A stretch of DNA of 64,000 nucleotides from Diphasiastrum complanatum (lineage: Eukaryota > Streptophyta > Lycopodiopsida > Lycopodiales > Lycopodiaceae). Location of the stretch: the NCBI GenBank assembly GCA_029204225.1, contig CM055108.1, positions 12,089,955 through 12,153,954 of the forward strand, read 5' to 3'. The position numbers were made by a program, and so were the translations under genes. Positions within the stretch are counted from its first letter, which is position 1. Each line of letters starts with the position of its first letter. Under the pieces are notes generated by a model. That model saw only the letters and a program-made list of their open reading frames with translations. It ran no database searches and was not told the DNA's origin. Shown in pieces: positions 46,192-57,407 of the stretch.

Positions 46192-46765
46192 CTAGAAACA
46201 CAAAGATCTCCATAGAATCACAATAGAAATGCCGTACAATGCTTTGTGGAGTTTACAGACATGATTTTTCATACCTTCCAGAACGTATCCTTCGGGCTGG
46301 ATCATGTAGATATCTTCTTGTATCACTCCATTCACATAGGCTGTTTGCACATCGAGTTGATGCACTTCGAGGTCAGCAGCTGTAGCATAAGAAAGGAGCA
46401 TTCGGATCGACAAATGTTTGACGACTGGACTAAAAGTCTCATTGTAGTCGACATTTGGGATCTAGGTGAAACCTCGTGCTACCAGTCTTGCCTTCCTTCG
46501 GTCAATTGCTTCGTTAGCATTGTATTTGATCTTAAAGATCCATTTGCAATCAATGATATTGCAGCCAATAGGAGTTTCGACCAAGGACCATGTCTGGTTC
46601 TTGATCAGAGAGGAATATTCTCTTTCCTTAGATTCTCTCCAGAGATTAAAGTCTGGTTGGATGAGTGCCTCTTCGACTGTCGTCGGTTCCTGTATCAAGA
46701 GACAGACAGACTCATGAGTATACCTTGTGGGCTGTGTGCGCACTCGGCTTGATCTTCTGGGAGGA
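46192..46765 (-). pseudogene. Copia RT N-terminal fragment
   Basis: Starts (46765) with PPRRSSRVRTQPTRYTHES, then WRESKEREYSSLIKNQTWSLVE, CKWIFKIKYNANEAIDRRKARLVARGF. After a shift come LLSYATAADLEVHQLDVQTAYVNG and CKLHKALYGI. It includes the first catalytic aspartate region (QLDVQTAY) but ends before YVDD. Confidence 0.85.
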
Positions 46766-46769
46766 TTCG

Positions 46770-46920
46770 ACTAAAGAATCGCTCCTGGGATTTGTTGCTG
46801 ACTGTAAAACGCAAGACATGGTTGCAGACATATTCACGAAAGCACTCAGTGTTAATGCACACAACAAATTTTGTGCATTACTTAGTCTGAAGATCAAGGT
46901 ATTCACGGATCTAGATTAAG
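46770..46920 (+). pseudogene. Copia RNase H 3' end
   Basis: CKTQDMVADIFTKALSVNAHNKFC on the plus strand, then a polypurine tract aagagggggt at 46918-46927. It meets the minus-strand RT fragment head to head within a few bases. Confidence 0.8.
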
Positions 46921-46926
46921 AGGGGG

Positions 46927-47224
46927 TGTTGGATTTATTTTCTCTAGCACCTAAGTTCCATTTTTAATCTGCCTCCATTCATGCTGCATATTTACTTGCG
47001 TTGTCACGCAGTTTGCATATTCACATGTAAATTCTCATAGGCGATGATGAGACAAAAAGCAAAGGCTGACGTCACACCCTCTTCACGCTCATGCAACTGC
47101 GCTAAAAAACTGGACGACGACTGCAACCACCCACGATCTCCTACAGACAGCACATCCACCCTGTACTTTCTTCATCTGCACACCTGTAACATTATGTATA
47201 TATATTGAATACTATTTGCGTATT
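46927..47224 (+). mobile_element. Copia family B 3' LTR
   Basis: Begins after the polypurine tract at tgttggattt and ends at gcgtattca. A longer related segment is at 9982-10496. Confidence 0.65.
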
Positions 47225-47229
47225 CATTA

Positions 47230-47580
47230 ACGAAGATCGGATGAAGCGCTAGATGAATAATTTGTCACGAATCGCAAGACAAATTACCTGTCGTGAATGA
47301 TTTGCAAAGAGTTAGACTGTGCTCGAGTGATAATCAGTCGCGAATTGTTCATGAAAGACAAGACTAAAAGTTGATCGCCTATTACCAGAAAAAGCAGCTA
47401 GAAAGATCAGACAAAATGAAGAACAAACGTAACAATATTAACACAAATCTGAATGCAGAACAAAGAGCTGTATCAGATTAAGTATATTATGTATACAAGT
47501 TAATAATGTGGCAGAGCACAATACAATAGCGGACGAAACCGCGTGCCCTACGAAGCTTATTTTTGTCTATAATGAGGAAT
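47230..47580 (+). repeat. Repeat R copy 2
   Basis: Homologous to 54470-54775 (same orientation) and 10520-10955 (reverse). It carries aataatttgtcacgaat, gtcgtgaatgattt, acacaaatctgaatgcagaac and caatagcggacgaaaccgcgtgccc. Confidence 0.7.
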
Positions 47581-48124
47581 GAAACCTCTTCTCTTAGTCT
47601 CTTCTTCACTCACTTGATCATTTGATCATCATCATCTGAATGGTGTCCTGAATATGTTGTAGTGGGTTTCTTTCCTTACCTAACCTGAATCCAAGATCTA
47701 GTCAATCTAGCATCAAAGAGACGGAGTTAGTTGTCACGCGTAGGTTCATTCCCATGAGAGCGATAGTTTAGTTCAGATTTCAACATGAATGGAAGATTCA
47801 CATCTAACTCTACATCCATTAACCCTATTCATTAACACACACATCCCTTAACACTACAATCCCTTAACACTACACATCCACAATAGAGATAGCTTACTCT
47901 TTCTCTCTCCTCTCTCATAAAAAGTATAATAACATACAATCCCAATAACACTCAGATCCAGCAATTAGCAAAATCCAAAGAAAGCATGAGAGATGGAGAA
48001 GGGAAGAAGAAGACCAAGGACATTCATCAATCCATTTCTGAAGAGAACCAATCTGCTTTATTGAAATGAGAAAATGAACATGAGGAGCAACTCGAGTTGG
48101 TCCCTTCTTATAGATTGGAAGGAA

Positions 48125-48336
48125 ACCCAACTTTATTCACTAACTTGACATTTAGGCCCTACGACATTAAAAGTCCCACAAAAAGGCCTAAAGTTCTTTT
48201 ATTGTCTTTCTAATTATCCAAATAACTATGTGATCATTGGGTTGGACTTAGACATGCAGGGTGCCAAATCCCTCTCACTTATTAACTAGGGTTAGGGTTG
48301 CCTTGGAATCCGCAAACCCTCCAATGGTATCCCCCA
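48125..48336 (-). repeat. Start of gypsy 3' LTR
   Basis: Shared with 40390-40621. The LTR end is placed at the cctccaa block by comparison of the two copies and by the adjoining purine tract. The TTAGGG-like pair within it is LTR sequence, not a telomere. Confidence 0.55.
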
Positions 48337-48590
48337 CCAAAACTAGTGGCGGTCCATGACACCTGCAATATGCAGTTATTGGGGACTTTTATTGGCTTCA
48401 CACCGAATCTTGATTAAATGGTACTGCACCTTCTCCATAAATTCGAGGCGTGCAGTATATTAAAATCCAAATTGTGTGGCGGAAAACAACGGTGGGCTCC
48501 GACAATCCACTTGGAGGTTGTCCATGATGTGAAGCGTGATTCCTAGGAGCCTCCCATCATTGCCGCATGAAAATATAAATGAGCAACCAT

Positions 48591-51310
48591 TCACTGATCT
48601 TTGATTTGCTCTGAGGCCATCGGCTTATTTGGATCAAATGCCAGAGGAGAGAGACAATCGTCCCATCTAGTTGCCACTGATGCCAACAGAATTAGATCTT
48701 TAGCAAACATTGCCGATTGTCGCACCATTGGATCTGGAGAGTGGACATATTCTCTCTGATAGGCTTGTAAGACATGGTGGAAATCCACTGAGATTGTCCA
48801 ACTGTAGGGCTGATGGATGATTGGCCAATTGGGCGTATGGATGGTGATCTTGTCCATAGCCAATCCCAAATCTTTCCATTCATTTCTTCGCGGCATTGGC
48901 ATGTAATAAGGATCTACCCGCAACTGGCGAGGGCTGGCGACGTAACTCCTAATTGATTCTGAAGTTTTTGCGAAAATAGTGATTCTCTATGTCGGTTGCT
49001 CTCCCAATGCAGGTATTTTGTCCAAATCTTTGCCGGCCTCGATCTCGGAGGTCTTAAACTTCACCACCCATCCACCACGCGAGGACTCATGCGGATGTTG
49101 CTTTAAGAAGGTCTAAATTTGGTCCTCGACGCTGATGGGCCTTCTGAATAGAGGTGTTGTCCTTGATGAAGATGGACCCGCTTGTACTGCCGGTATGGTT
49201 GGCAATTGGTCTGCTATATTTGGAGCTCCCCCCTGGTCCATGCTCGAATCAACCCCTATATCCATTGGTACGACTTCTTGGCGCGGAGGGGAGAACTCCA
49301 GCACGACCGGTAGGGGGATTTGTGGTCTGGCTTCCAACACTCGAGCGGCTGCTTTTTCATAGACGGTGATGGTCTCCTTAGCCTTTACCAACTCGGTTGA
49401 AGCTGCTCCTTTGAACCTGTCAAAGCGGCCTTGAAATCCCTGAAGGGCCACTTTGTATTCTCCACTTTATTGAACAAATACACAATCTCCGTCAGTGTGA
49501 CCGGATGATCAGGTATTTGCGTTTGAAGATACGCATCACGTTCAAGGGTGGTCGCATCCAATTCACCTTGAAGCCGCGTGCGATCTTGTTCAGCCATCTG
49601 TAATTGACCCTTCAACAGCTGCACCTGTTGCTTTGCATCCTGCACAGCCTTATCCACCTGATCCTGTGCTGTTGTCAGGGCGTTTTTCAGGGAGCTGATG
49701 TATTCTTCCAAGCGATCAACTTGTTGCTGGGCCAACTTCTTTTCGGCTTTAGCCTTGTCTTTGTGTTGTTTGGCAATCTTCAATTCTCGATCCAACTGGA
49801 CAATTTTCTGGCTGATCAGAGTGTTTTTGGACCCTATATCAGAGATTCTCTACTCCATTTCCTTCTTCTTATCCAGCATAGATTGGATCACTTGCGCAAG
49901 GCTTGAGACCAAACCTAGAGCATCACCAGAATCAACGGTCGTGGAGGCGGCAACAACATGAGGACCTGATGGAGTTGTCCTTGGTTGGCGTGGAATAGGT
50001 GCCAGTACTTTTATTCAAAAATGTCTTCTTCTTCAAATCCCTCAGACACTGTGGCATCGAGTTGTTTCGGTGATTTCACAGCTTTGTCGACTCGAAGTGC
50101 GGCTGGGCTATCTTCCGTCTGAGGTGGCTGGCTGACATCTTCAACACCAATAGTAGATTCATGGATATGTCCGAATCCTCTTCTAGGAGATTGGAGTTCA
50201 AAGGGCGCAGGGTTCTTGGGCATTTCAAAAATTTCAGTGGCCCCAAGGGGGTCGGAATCATTGAATATATCCATAAAGAACTGTGTGTTTGGTGAGGTGG
50301 CTTCGGTGTCTGGGGGTGAGGTAGCCTGGGCAGCTGTGATGGGAATGGTAGGCCCAATGGTCACAAACTGTCCTTGAATGGAAGCAGAGGCGAGGGAAGC
50401 ATCAAAGACTAAGGGAATGGGAAGTTCAATGCGATCAACAGCAGGGGGTGGAAGCGCAGCTGACGAGGTATGCCTAGTGTGACGTCGTGATGCGGAAGGC
50501 GAGTCAGGAATAACAATCTCGCTGCGTGGACGACGATGACTATGAGAACTTGAGGCCTGGTGAGATGACTCGGTCGGTGCTTCTTCGTAGACCGAAAGCA
50601 CAAAATCTAGGTGGAAGCCATGGATTCTGTTTTGAAAGTGAGAAGCAGCTAAAAGGGACAATAAAGAGTCGGCAGTGAACTGCTGCTTAGTATTGGCCTT
50701 AATAGCTTGTTTGAGCTCACCAGAAATAGTCTTGAACCAATTATATGGTTCAAGAAGGGCTTTGGCCAACTTGGTGTAGGACTCCACTATCCTATGGAGG
50801 ATCTGTGATGTGATGCGGTCTTTTCTGAGGTTGCCAACCATCAGGAAGTTGTTCAATAGCTGGGCAGCAGCGTGGATTGAAGGCTCAATGATGGCTTCCA
50901 GAAGGTATCCATCATTGGTCCAGTGCAGATCGTTGGTGATGTCAGTATATGGCTTGATGGCCTATTTGGCGTGCTTGTGATTGGGTGAGGCCTGCGTGCT
51001 AGATGCTATACCTATAGCTGCAAGGGCGGCCTCAATGACGCGCACCTTGTGTGTGGCTCCTTGGAAAGTGATATAAGATTTAGAGTTCTCTTCCTTCCAC
51101 GTACTGAAGGCAAGAGTAATGAATTCCAATTGATTCCACCAGAAAAGACTCTCTCATGAATACCCATTGTAATGAGCAAAGGCTCTGCAAGGGTCATCCA
51201 CTGAGTGACCATGCTTGTGCTAGGAAGGATCACGATGTCCGTTGCAGGTAGGAAATCATGATGAATAGTATAGCGCGGAGATTGGAAAGTATCGGTAGAA
51301 GATATGATGA
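48591..51310 (-). pseudogene. ORFX: long extra ORF downstream of gypsy integrase, coiled-coil
   Basis: About 900 codons on the minus strand, interrupted by a few stops and shifts (frame changes near 50010 and 49450, stops near 50960, 49115 and 48990). The N-terminal part has ATDIVILPS, PLLITMGI, YITFQGATHKVRV and TNDGYLLEAIIEP. A globular part follows (NNFLMVGNLRKDRITSQIL, WFKTISGELKQAIKA, FHLDFVLSVYEEAP). Next is a Ser/Pro-rich linker with RRPRSE and SASRRHTRH. A coiled coil follows (49795-49560: KIAKQHKDKAKAEKKLAQQQ, ISSLKNALTTAQDQVDKAVQ). The C-terminal part has RQLRVDPYYMPMPRRNEWKDL and RWDDCLSPLAFDP. I do not recognise the protein beyond its likeness to the large extra ORFs of Tat/Ogre-type elements. 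The second copy at 56715-57185 confirms the N-terminal part. Confidence 0.65.
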
Positions 51311-51539
51311 TCAAAAAGAAAATATAAAATGCGTAAAAGTGTCTCAAAAAGCAGTGCAGGAATTTTGGAACGCTTTGGTCGTAGTTAAAATTTACAAGAG
51401 CTTCGCTAGCACAAGTGAGGAATGAATCGAATTCAGCCAACTTATTGGTGAATTTGGTGGGTCCATTACACTGAATACTAGTTTGATTTATCAAATCTGA
51501 ACAAAATTTTGCACGCATGTACAATACTATGATAAAAGG

Positions 51540-51900
51540 CTATAAAAATCTCAACGAAGGTTTATGGGGATCTGAACCTATCAGGCGAATGTTTTCCAGG
51601 TCTGACGAAGGATGAACCTTCGCCCAGGAGGGTCCTTCACTTAGGTACTGTCATAAATGCATTTTTTCACAATCTAAACCTATGGACAACCTAATTTTAA
51701 CATTTTAAGATCATCTAGTAGGTCGGCGAAGGTTCATAATGAGGTAGGTTAAGATGCTCGGCGAAGGTTCCCAAAATAGCATATTAGTATACTTCACCTA
51801 ACTCAAAATCTGGGTTTTCTCTTGACAAGAACCTTCGCCCACCTCAAATTAGATAAATCTAGAGTGGATGTATAGTTTGAGAGCTCAGCGAAGGTTTTTG
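51540..51900. repeat. Dispersed GCGAAGGTTC motif cluster
   Basis: At least six copies of gcgaaggttc or its complement gaaccttcgc (with near variants) in about 350 bp, in both orientations, between integrase and ORFX. Related gaaccttcgc occurs at 56325 in the equivalent spacer of the other gypsy copy. Confidence 0.6.
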
Positions 51901-52138
51901 GTACTGAACGCTAAATCTGACCAAAATAGTGATTTTCTAAGTCTTTTTTCATTAAAAAATTATTGTGCTTTCTTTTCCTATGCTGATGACGTTCTGACTT
52001 TTGCTCATCAGTCTTTTCTCATTTTTTTGCTTTACTTTACTTTTTTTTTTTTGACTATCTTTTTCCAAAAATCTCAACAAATTAAGTATTGAAAACAAAA
52101 AAATTGAAAAACAATTAAAATTTAAAAAAGTATTGAGA

Positions 52139-53058
52139 TCAGGCTTGTTGAACTGGCAGAGCAGGCTGCCAAAACTTGCATAATCGGCTGCCATTCACCG
52201 GAGTATCAAATCGTTTTCCATCCAAGTGCTCAAGAATTACTGCGCCATAGTTCAAGATTTTCTTCACTTTATATGAGCCTTCCCCGATAAACTTCAACTT
52301 TCCCTTGATTAGCTTGGTTTTGTACATCAATGTCAGATCTCCTGCTTTCAGATCTTTTTTGTGCAATTGACGATCGTGCCATGCCTTGCGACGAGATTTC
52401 TCTGCTGCTAAGGCATGAACTGCCATCAATCGGGTTTCACATAATTTGTGCAATGCTTCATGACGGAGTTGTAAAGACTTATCATCATTTAATCGTTCCG
52501 TTGCTGCTATGCGTAAGGATGGGATCAAAAATTCAATCGGCATGACAACATCTTGACCATAAACCAGTTGAAAAGGTGTTTGATTTGTACAATTTTTGTA
52601 AGTAGTTCTGAATGTGCTGCATACAGTTTATGTTTCCAATCAAACCGACTCGCTTCAACTGTCTTTGTCATAACGGTGCAGAGAATCTTATTGGAAGATT
52701 CAGCTTGGCCATTCTCTCTAAGATAGTAGGGAGTACTAAATTTGTGTATAACGAAAAAATCTTCCAGTAAACACTTTATTGTTTGATTAACAAAGTGTGT
52801 ACCCCGGTCACTGACAATCTCAATCGGACATCCAAATCTGATTATAGTATTTTCATATAGAAACTTGTTTGTAGATTTCACATCAGCAACTTTGACAGCT
52901 TTGGCTTCAACCCACTTGGTCATATAATCAGTTGCGACGATAATGTATCGGACTTGAGATCCTTGCGCGGCAGGGTGAATAGGTCTATAATATGAGTACC
53001 ACCGACGACGGTCAAACAGAAAGAGTAAATCAGGTACTGGAGGATATGCTTCGTGCAT
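52139..53058 (-). pseudogene. Gypsy integrase and post-integrase region
   Basis: DYMTKWVEAKAVKVAD, IVSDRGTHFVNQ and FSTPYYLRENGQAESSNK supply the D,D-35-E triad. It continues after a frame change at about 52545 with VLIPSLRIAATERLND-like sequence, SRRKAWHDRQLHKKDLKAGDL and KGKLKFIGEGSYKV (the GPY/F-like C-terminal module). The frame breaks near 52540 and the zinc part is degraded. Confidence 0.87.
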
Positions 53059-53073
53059 GCGTCAGCAAAAAAG

Positions 53074-53166
53074 CAAACTAATTGGGAGGAGTATCTCTCG
53101 ATATTAGAGTTTGCTTATAACAGTACCAAACATTTAGTTACTAGATACAGCCCATTTTTGGAACCG
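53074..53166 (+). pseudogene. Short gypsy integrase scrap, opposite strand
   Basis: QTNWEEYLSILEFAYNSTKH then YSPF, the conserved block after the integrase catalytic core, here of a chromovirus-like type rather than Tat-like. Only about 30 codons. Confidence 0.65.
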
Positions 53167-54105
53167 TAAGGTGTATAGGACTCAAAATAGATAATTAGGC
53201 TAGTCATGTGCTGAGTGGCTCCAAAATCTACGAACCAAGAACTGTCGCCAGATGCTCCTTGATGGTTGGTCATGAAGGCATCATGATTCGCTTCTTGAAT
53301 AGGCTGTGGAGCTTTTACAACTGCATTTGCCACTTGATTCGACTGCCCTTTGCTGTTATTCTTTGCTTGAAGTATGAGACAGTCTTGTATTTTGTGGTTG
53401 TTTTGTTTGCAGTATCTGCAGAATAGCTTCTTTTTTGTCTGCGGATTCGATTGTTCCTTGTGTTGAGCTAGTTTCTAGTCTGGCTTTGATTGCTTTAGGC
53501 CTTTCTTCTTCTTTTGCTTTGTCGTGCTCTTGTGGTGTACAAGGCATGAGAATCAGCTGAGGAACTCGAGGCTTCGTTCCTTCGCGTGTCTTCCTGCAAC
53601 AACATAGTAATGACTCTCGAAAGAGTCAATTCTAGATGATTCGTGATGATCATTACCTAGCTGTCGTAAGAACTTGGCAAGCTTGTAAGCAATTGCATCA
53701 CTGCGTCTTGATTGTCTATGACAGATCCGACAACGACAATTTGTCTAAGCAGGTTCTTGAATTGATTAATGTGATTCTGCAGAGAATCACCATTCATCAT
53801 CTGGAGGGAGTGGAATTTCTCCTGAGATGTAGCTTGGAAGCTATATCTTGCACTTCGTATAGTATACTCAAGATGTCCCAAACTTCTTTCAATGTTTGGG
53901 CCTCGGATACACGGCCGATCTGGGTATCCGTGATGATCAGCGCGAAAGCTTTTCCATCCTTCAGCTTCCATCTGGCGATTGCCACGTCGTCCGTTTCGGG
54001 TTTCCCTTCTGTATCTGTAACAACGTCGTACAATTCTTTTGCCATTAGTACAGTTTTCATCTTAAATTTTTACAGATGGTAATTGGCTCCATCAAGGTTG
54101 TCCAT
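53150..54105 (-). pseudogene. Copia family C gag and protease start
   Basis: NLDGANYHL then KFKMKTVLMAKELYDVV, DDVAIARWKLKDGKAFALI, LKEVWDILSILYEVQD (gag). After shifts come FHSLQMMNGDSLQNHINQFK, KKLFCRYCKQNNHKIQDC (zinc knuckle) and SSWFVDFGATQHMTS (protease site, DSGA changed to DFGA). Confidence 0.82.
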
Positions 54106-54274
54106 GATAGGACTAAATTTCCCTTGGGAATCCACGTGGAAGAATTAGTCTAAGTGATAGGAGAAATTATCAGTGACTTAAGTATGAAAATTTGATATTT
54201 ACAGAACAAGAAAACAATTACTCTATCGGCTAGTAGAGTCTTGTACTGTGGAAGCTTATCAAGCTATAAAAATT

Positions 54275-54286
54275 GCTCTGATACCA
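54275..54286 (-). other. Primer binding site, minus strand
   Basis: gctctgatacca is the complement of TGGTATCAGAGC. It adjoins the LTR starting tgttggagag at 54287, fixing the 3' border of the 5' LTR. Confidence 0.88.
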
Positions 54287-54439
54287 TGTTGGAGAGAAAG
54301 GAGGAGAATAAATGACGACCATGAACGAGAAACGAACTCGAACAAAAATGTTCGTGCGTAGTGGAATGAACGATACGACTCTCTCCGAAGGCATGACTAC
54401 GCCTATCAGAATGACAGAACTTTAGTGATAGAAATCACG

Positions 54440-54860
54440 GGCATTCTAGATTACGTAGCCAAACATTAATAGATGAAGCGCCAAAAGAATAATTTGTCAC
54501 GAATAGCAAGACAAATTATATGTCGCGAATGATTTGCGGAGAGCTAGACTAAGCTCGACTGATAATTAGACTAAATGTTAATCATCTATTACCAGTAAGA
54601 ATAACTAGAAAGGTCACACAGAATGAAAGATAAGCATAGCAATATTAACATAGATCTGAACGTAGAACAATGAACTGTATCAAATTAAGTATATCGTGTA
54701 TACATGTCAATAATGTGGTAGAGTACAATACAATAGCGGACAAAATCGCGTGCCCTACAAGTCTTATTTCAATCTGTAAAAGGAATTAAACCTTAATTCT
54801 GACAAAGTGAAGAATCAATGTTTAGGGCATCTACTTCGTTTATGTTTTCTTCTTCTGCTC
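54440..54860 (+). repeat. Repeat R copy 3, in copia family C LTR
   Basis: Aligned with 47230-47580 and, reversed, with 10520-10955. Confidence 0.7.
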
Positions 54861-54920
54861 TCTTCGTTATCTTTTACACGAATGGTGTCCAGTATATATA
54901 TGTAGAAGTCATTTCATCAA

Positions 54921-55545
54921 TGAGACCATCAAGGTCCTGTTGGAGGAATTCTTCGTGATCCATAGAACCAGTACGCCTTATTATCCTCATGGTAATGGGC
55001 AAGCAGAATCATCCGATAAGAACCTGTGTAGCATGCTCATGAAAACAATTGAAGCTAGTAGATCAGATTGGGAATATAAGTTGCATGCTATTCTATGGGC
55101 ATTCAGGACAGCATATAAAAGAAGCACTGATCAAACACCTTTCCAATTGGTATATGGTCAGGATGTTGTAATGCTAGTAGAGTTTCTAGTTCCTTCATTA
55201 AGGATTGCTACAACGCAATGCCTGAATGAATCCAAATCTCTGCAACTATGCCACAAAGCTCTGCATAAGTCTGTGAAACACGCTTACTAGTTGTGCATGC
55301 ACTGGCAACTGAAAAGGAAAGACGCAAAGCATGGAAAAATCGTAGGTTACAAAAGAAGGATCTTTGCTCCTAAGATTTGGTCCTGATGTATAAAACCAAG
55401 GTGATCAAGGGAAAATTAAATTCACAGGCAAAGGTCCTTATCGGATCAAGGAAATTCTTAATCATGGAGCTGTGAATTTAGAGAAGCTAGATGGGACATC
55501 GTTCGATACACCCATCAATGGTAGCCGGTTGCACAAGTACTAGCC
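54921..55545 (+). pseudogene. Gypsy integrase C-terminal half, second copy
   Basis: EEFFVIHRTSTPYYPHGNGQAESSDK carries the catalytic glutamate. Next come SDWEYKLHAILWAFRTAYK and TPFQLVYGQDVVM, then a frame break at 55288 and remains of the C-terminal module (GKFKFTGKGPYRIKEIL-like in shifted frames). It is the same family as 52139-53058, in the opposite orientation. The sequence before 54900 belongs to copia, so the 5' part is lost. Confidence 0.87.
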
Positions 55546-56714
55546 ACCATAGTGAGATAGATCCAGATGAGTGGTGGCACATTACGAAAAGCTATTTGGA
55601 TAGACCATCATCACTAGATCTAGGAAGATCAAGCCAAATCAAGCTAGATCCATCATGATTCGGCCAGATCTGGCAAGATTGAGGAAATCCATCAGGATCC
55701 AAGAAGGATCTAGATCCAGTTGGGATCAAGAAGGAAGCAGATCATTAGATTATGCCAATAAGTCCCCTAAAATTGTATATCAGAGACCTCGATTCAGTAA
55801 CTATGGCAAATTAAGGGACAAACTTCAACCAAAACTAATAGAACTGCTACCGATTGTCCATCAAAACCTCCAAAAAACTACCAACAGTCAGATCAAGCAT
55901 GTATGAAATTGATTATCAGTTTACAAAAGTTAAAGATCAGAGAATCTCAAGATCTCATCAACAAACACTCTAAAAGAGCACTTTTTTCATGATTTTTGGA
56001 GATCTCCTGGGAGATAGCTCTTGAAACTTGGACACTCACTAGATTTGACCCAGATTCACTCCTAAGAATCTCTGCGAGATTTCTTGATGTATGAATCATC
56101 ATTTTTTAGTGTGTGCGAGAGTTCTCAGAAGTTAGATCTTTAGAACCCTTGTAGAGCATCAAGATCATCTTACCAACCCTCACAAGGTGCCTAAATGAAA
56201 TCAGAACAGTGAAATTAGCCTGCTTACATGGTCAGATCTTGAAAATCCAATCACAAGAAGAAGTTGTGCGAGAGATCATCTCCTACGAGAGTTGAACCCT
56301 CGCAGACAGTCTGAACCCTCACAGAACCTTCGCATGGCAGTCAAATCACCTTCTAAACTCTTGCAGACTTTCTTGAGGTCTTAGAATTGTGTGAAGAAGG
56401 TTCCTGCCAAAATTGGGGTGGAACTGAACAAGGTAAAGTGGATTTCACCTAATACGCACTCTAAATTCTGCTATATAAGGGCTGAATTCGAGTCATTTGT
56501 CACCCTGGCGAAGCCCTGTTCAAATTTACACTGAAATTTCCAAGTTCTCTGTTTGCAACCAAAATTTCTACAAGCTATCATCTGCTCATACTAAACACAG
56601 ATCTGCGATCTGAACTACAATTCTTGCCATCCAATACTCATTATTCAAAATTTTTAGTCGTTTCCACACCTTTTTACCTTTTTCACAGTTTTTCCTACCT
56701 TTTCGCCCTTTAAC
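55546..56714. other. Gypsy spacer between integrase and ORFX
   Basis: Non-coding. 55556-55760 is unusually rich in agatc/gatcc words. 56280-56360 has repeated tcgcaga/ctcacaga motifs and one gaaccttcgc. It matches the position of the spacer at 51310-52139. Confidence 0.5.
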
Positions 56715-57185
56715 ATGGCCTCCTCATCCTTTGAAGACTCTGGTACCAAGCAGGTGATCCAGTGTGAAATCCCCGAGGCCACACAGATTTGGCCCTTACC
56801 CTCTAACGCTCTGATCCAACCATGGCTACAGACAACTGGCCCACTTCTTGAGGCAATGGGATTTTTTCCGGCGCTTTTCCATTTTGAGATTAACATGGAC
56901 CTTGCCCTTCACGCTTATGCCACCTGAGATGCGTCGAAGACACACTTCCACTTCCTGTACCAAGGTACCATGTACAAGGTCAGGATTAACACAAACTCGA
57001 TGGTCATCGTTGGCATTATGTTCGGCGACCGTCAGTCCATCTCCCACCTGATATCAGGCAAAAGCCCTAATTAATCCTTTCATTGCCAAAACCGCACCAG
57101 AGATTCCCATCCAGACTAACAACGGTTACCTGATAGATGCTATCACGGAACCAGTCATAACAGACAGCTACGCATCTTTTGAATA
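56715..57185 (+). pseudogene. ORFX second copy, N-terminal part
   Basis: Opens at ATG 56715 (MASSSFEDSG). ATQIWPLPS, PLLEAMGF, a stop at 56925, then THFHFLYQGTMYKVRI, MVIVGIMFGD and, after further stops, TNNGYLIDAITEP. The order and residues match the ORFX start at about 51310-50880. It ends at about 57185, before a purine tract (aaaaaaggggg, 57212-57222). Confidence 0.65.
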
Positions 57186-57407
57186 GCTTTAATAAATGAA
57201 TCATGCATATTAAAAAAGGGGGTTGGGCAAATTCTATCTCATGTGGTTGTGAGACAAATTTTCTAAAAAGAATGACTTTTGTGGTTTTCACAGAAAAAGA
57301 CTGATTGTATGTCTGATATGATGATATCTTAATGTTCTGAAACAAGAAAACACAGCAAAAAACTGTTGAAATGGCAAGCAGACAATAACAGAATTGAAGA
57401 AGAAAAA

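Larger units (their letters stand above)
47680..53058 (-). mobile_element. Tat-like Ty3/gypsy element, 3' half with extra ORF
   Basis: Reading leftwards: integrase (53058-52139), a ~0.8-kb non-coding spacer with repeated GCGAAGGTTC motifs, a ~900-codon extra ORF (51310-48591), a purine tract (gtgggggata, 48347-48338) and the start of a 3' LTR near 48336, which runs to at least 47680. Gag, protease and RT are absent from this copy. Confidence 0.75.
53115..54880 (-). mobile_element. Copia family C element, 5' part
   Basis: Leftward: LTR (from about 54880 to 54287, including repeat R), primer site (54286-54275), gag (54105-53657), zinc knuckle and protease start (53440-53150), then truncation. 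LTR right border not fixed. Confidence 0.7.

Noticed and set aside
48285-48300. Telomere-like gggttagggtt
   Set aside because: Only two units, and it lies within a gypsy LTR; the 40.56-kb copy has a diverged version.
49135-49961. Plus-strand ORFs across 49.1-50.0 kb
   Set aside because: Antisense shadows of ORFX; the minus frame has the coiled-coil pattern and continues for several hundred codons.
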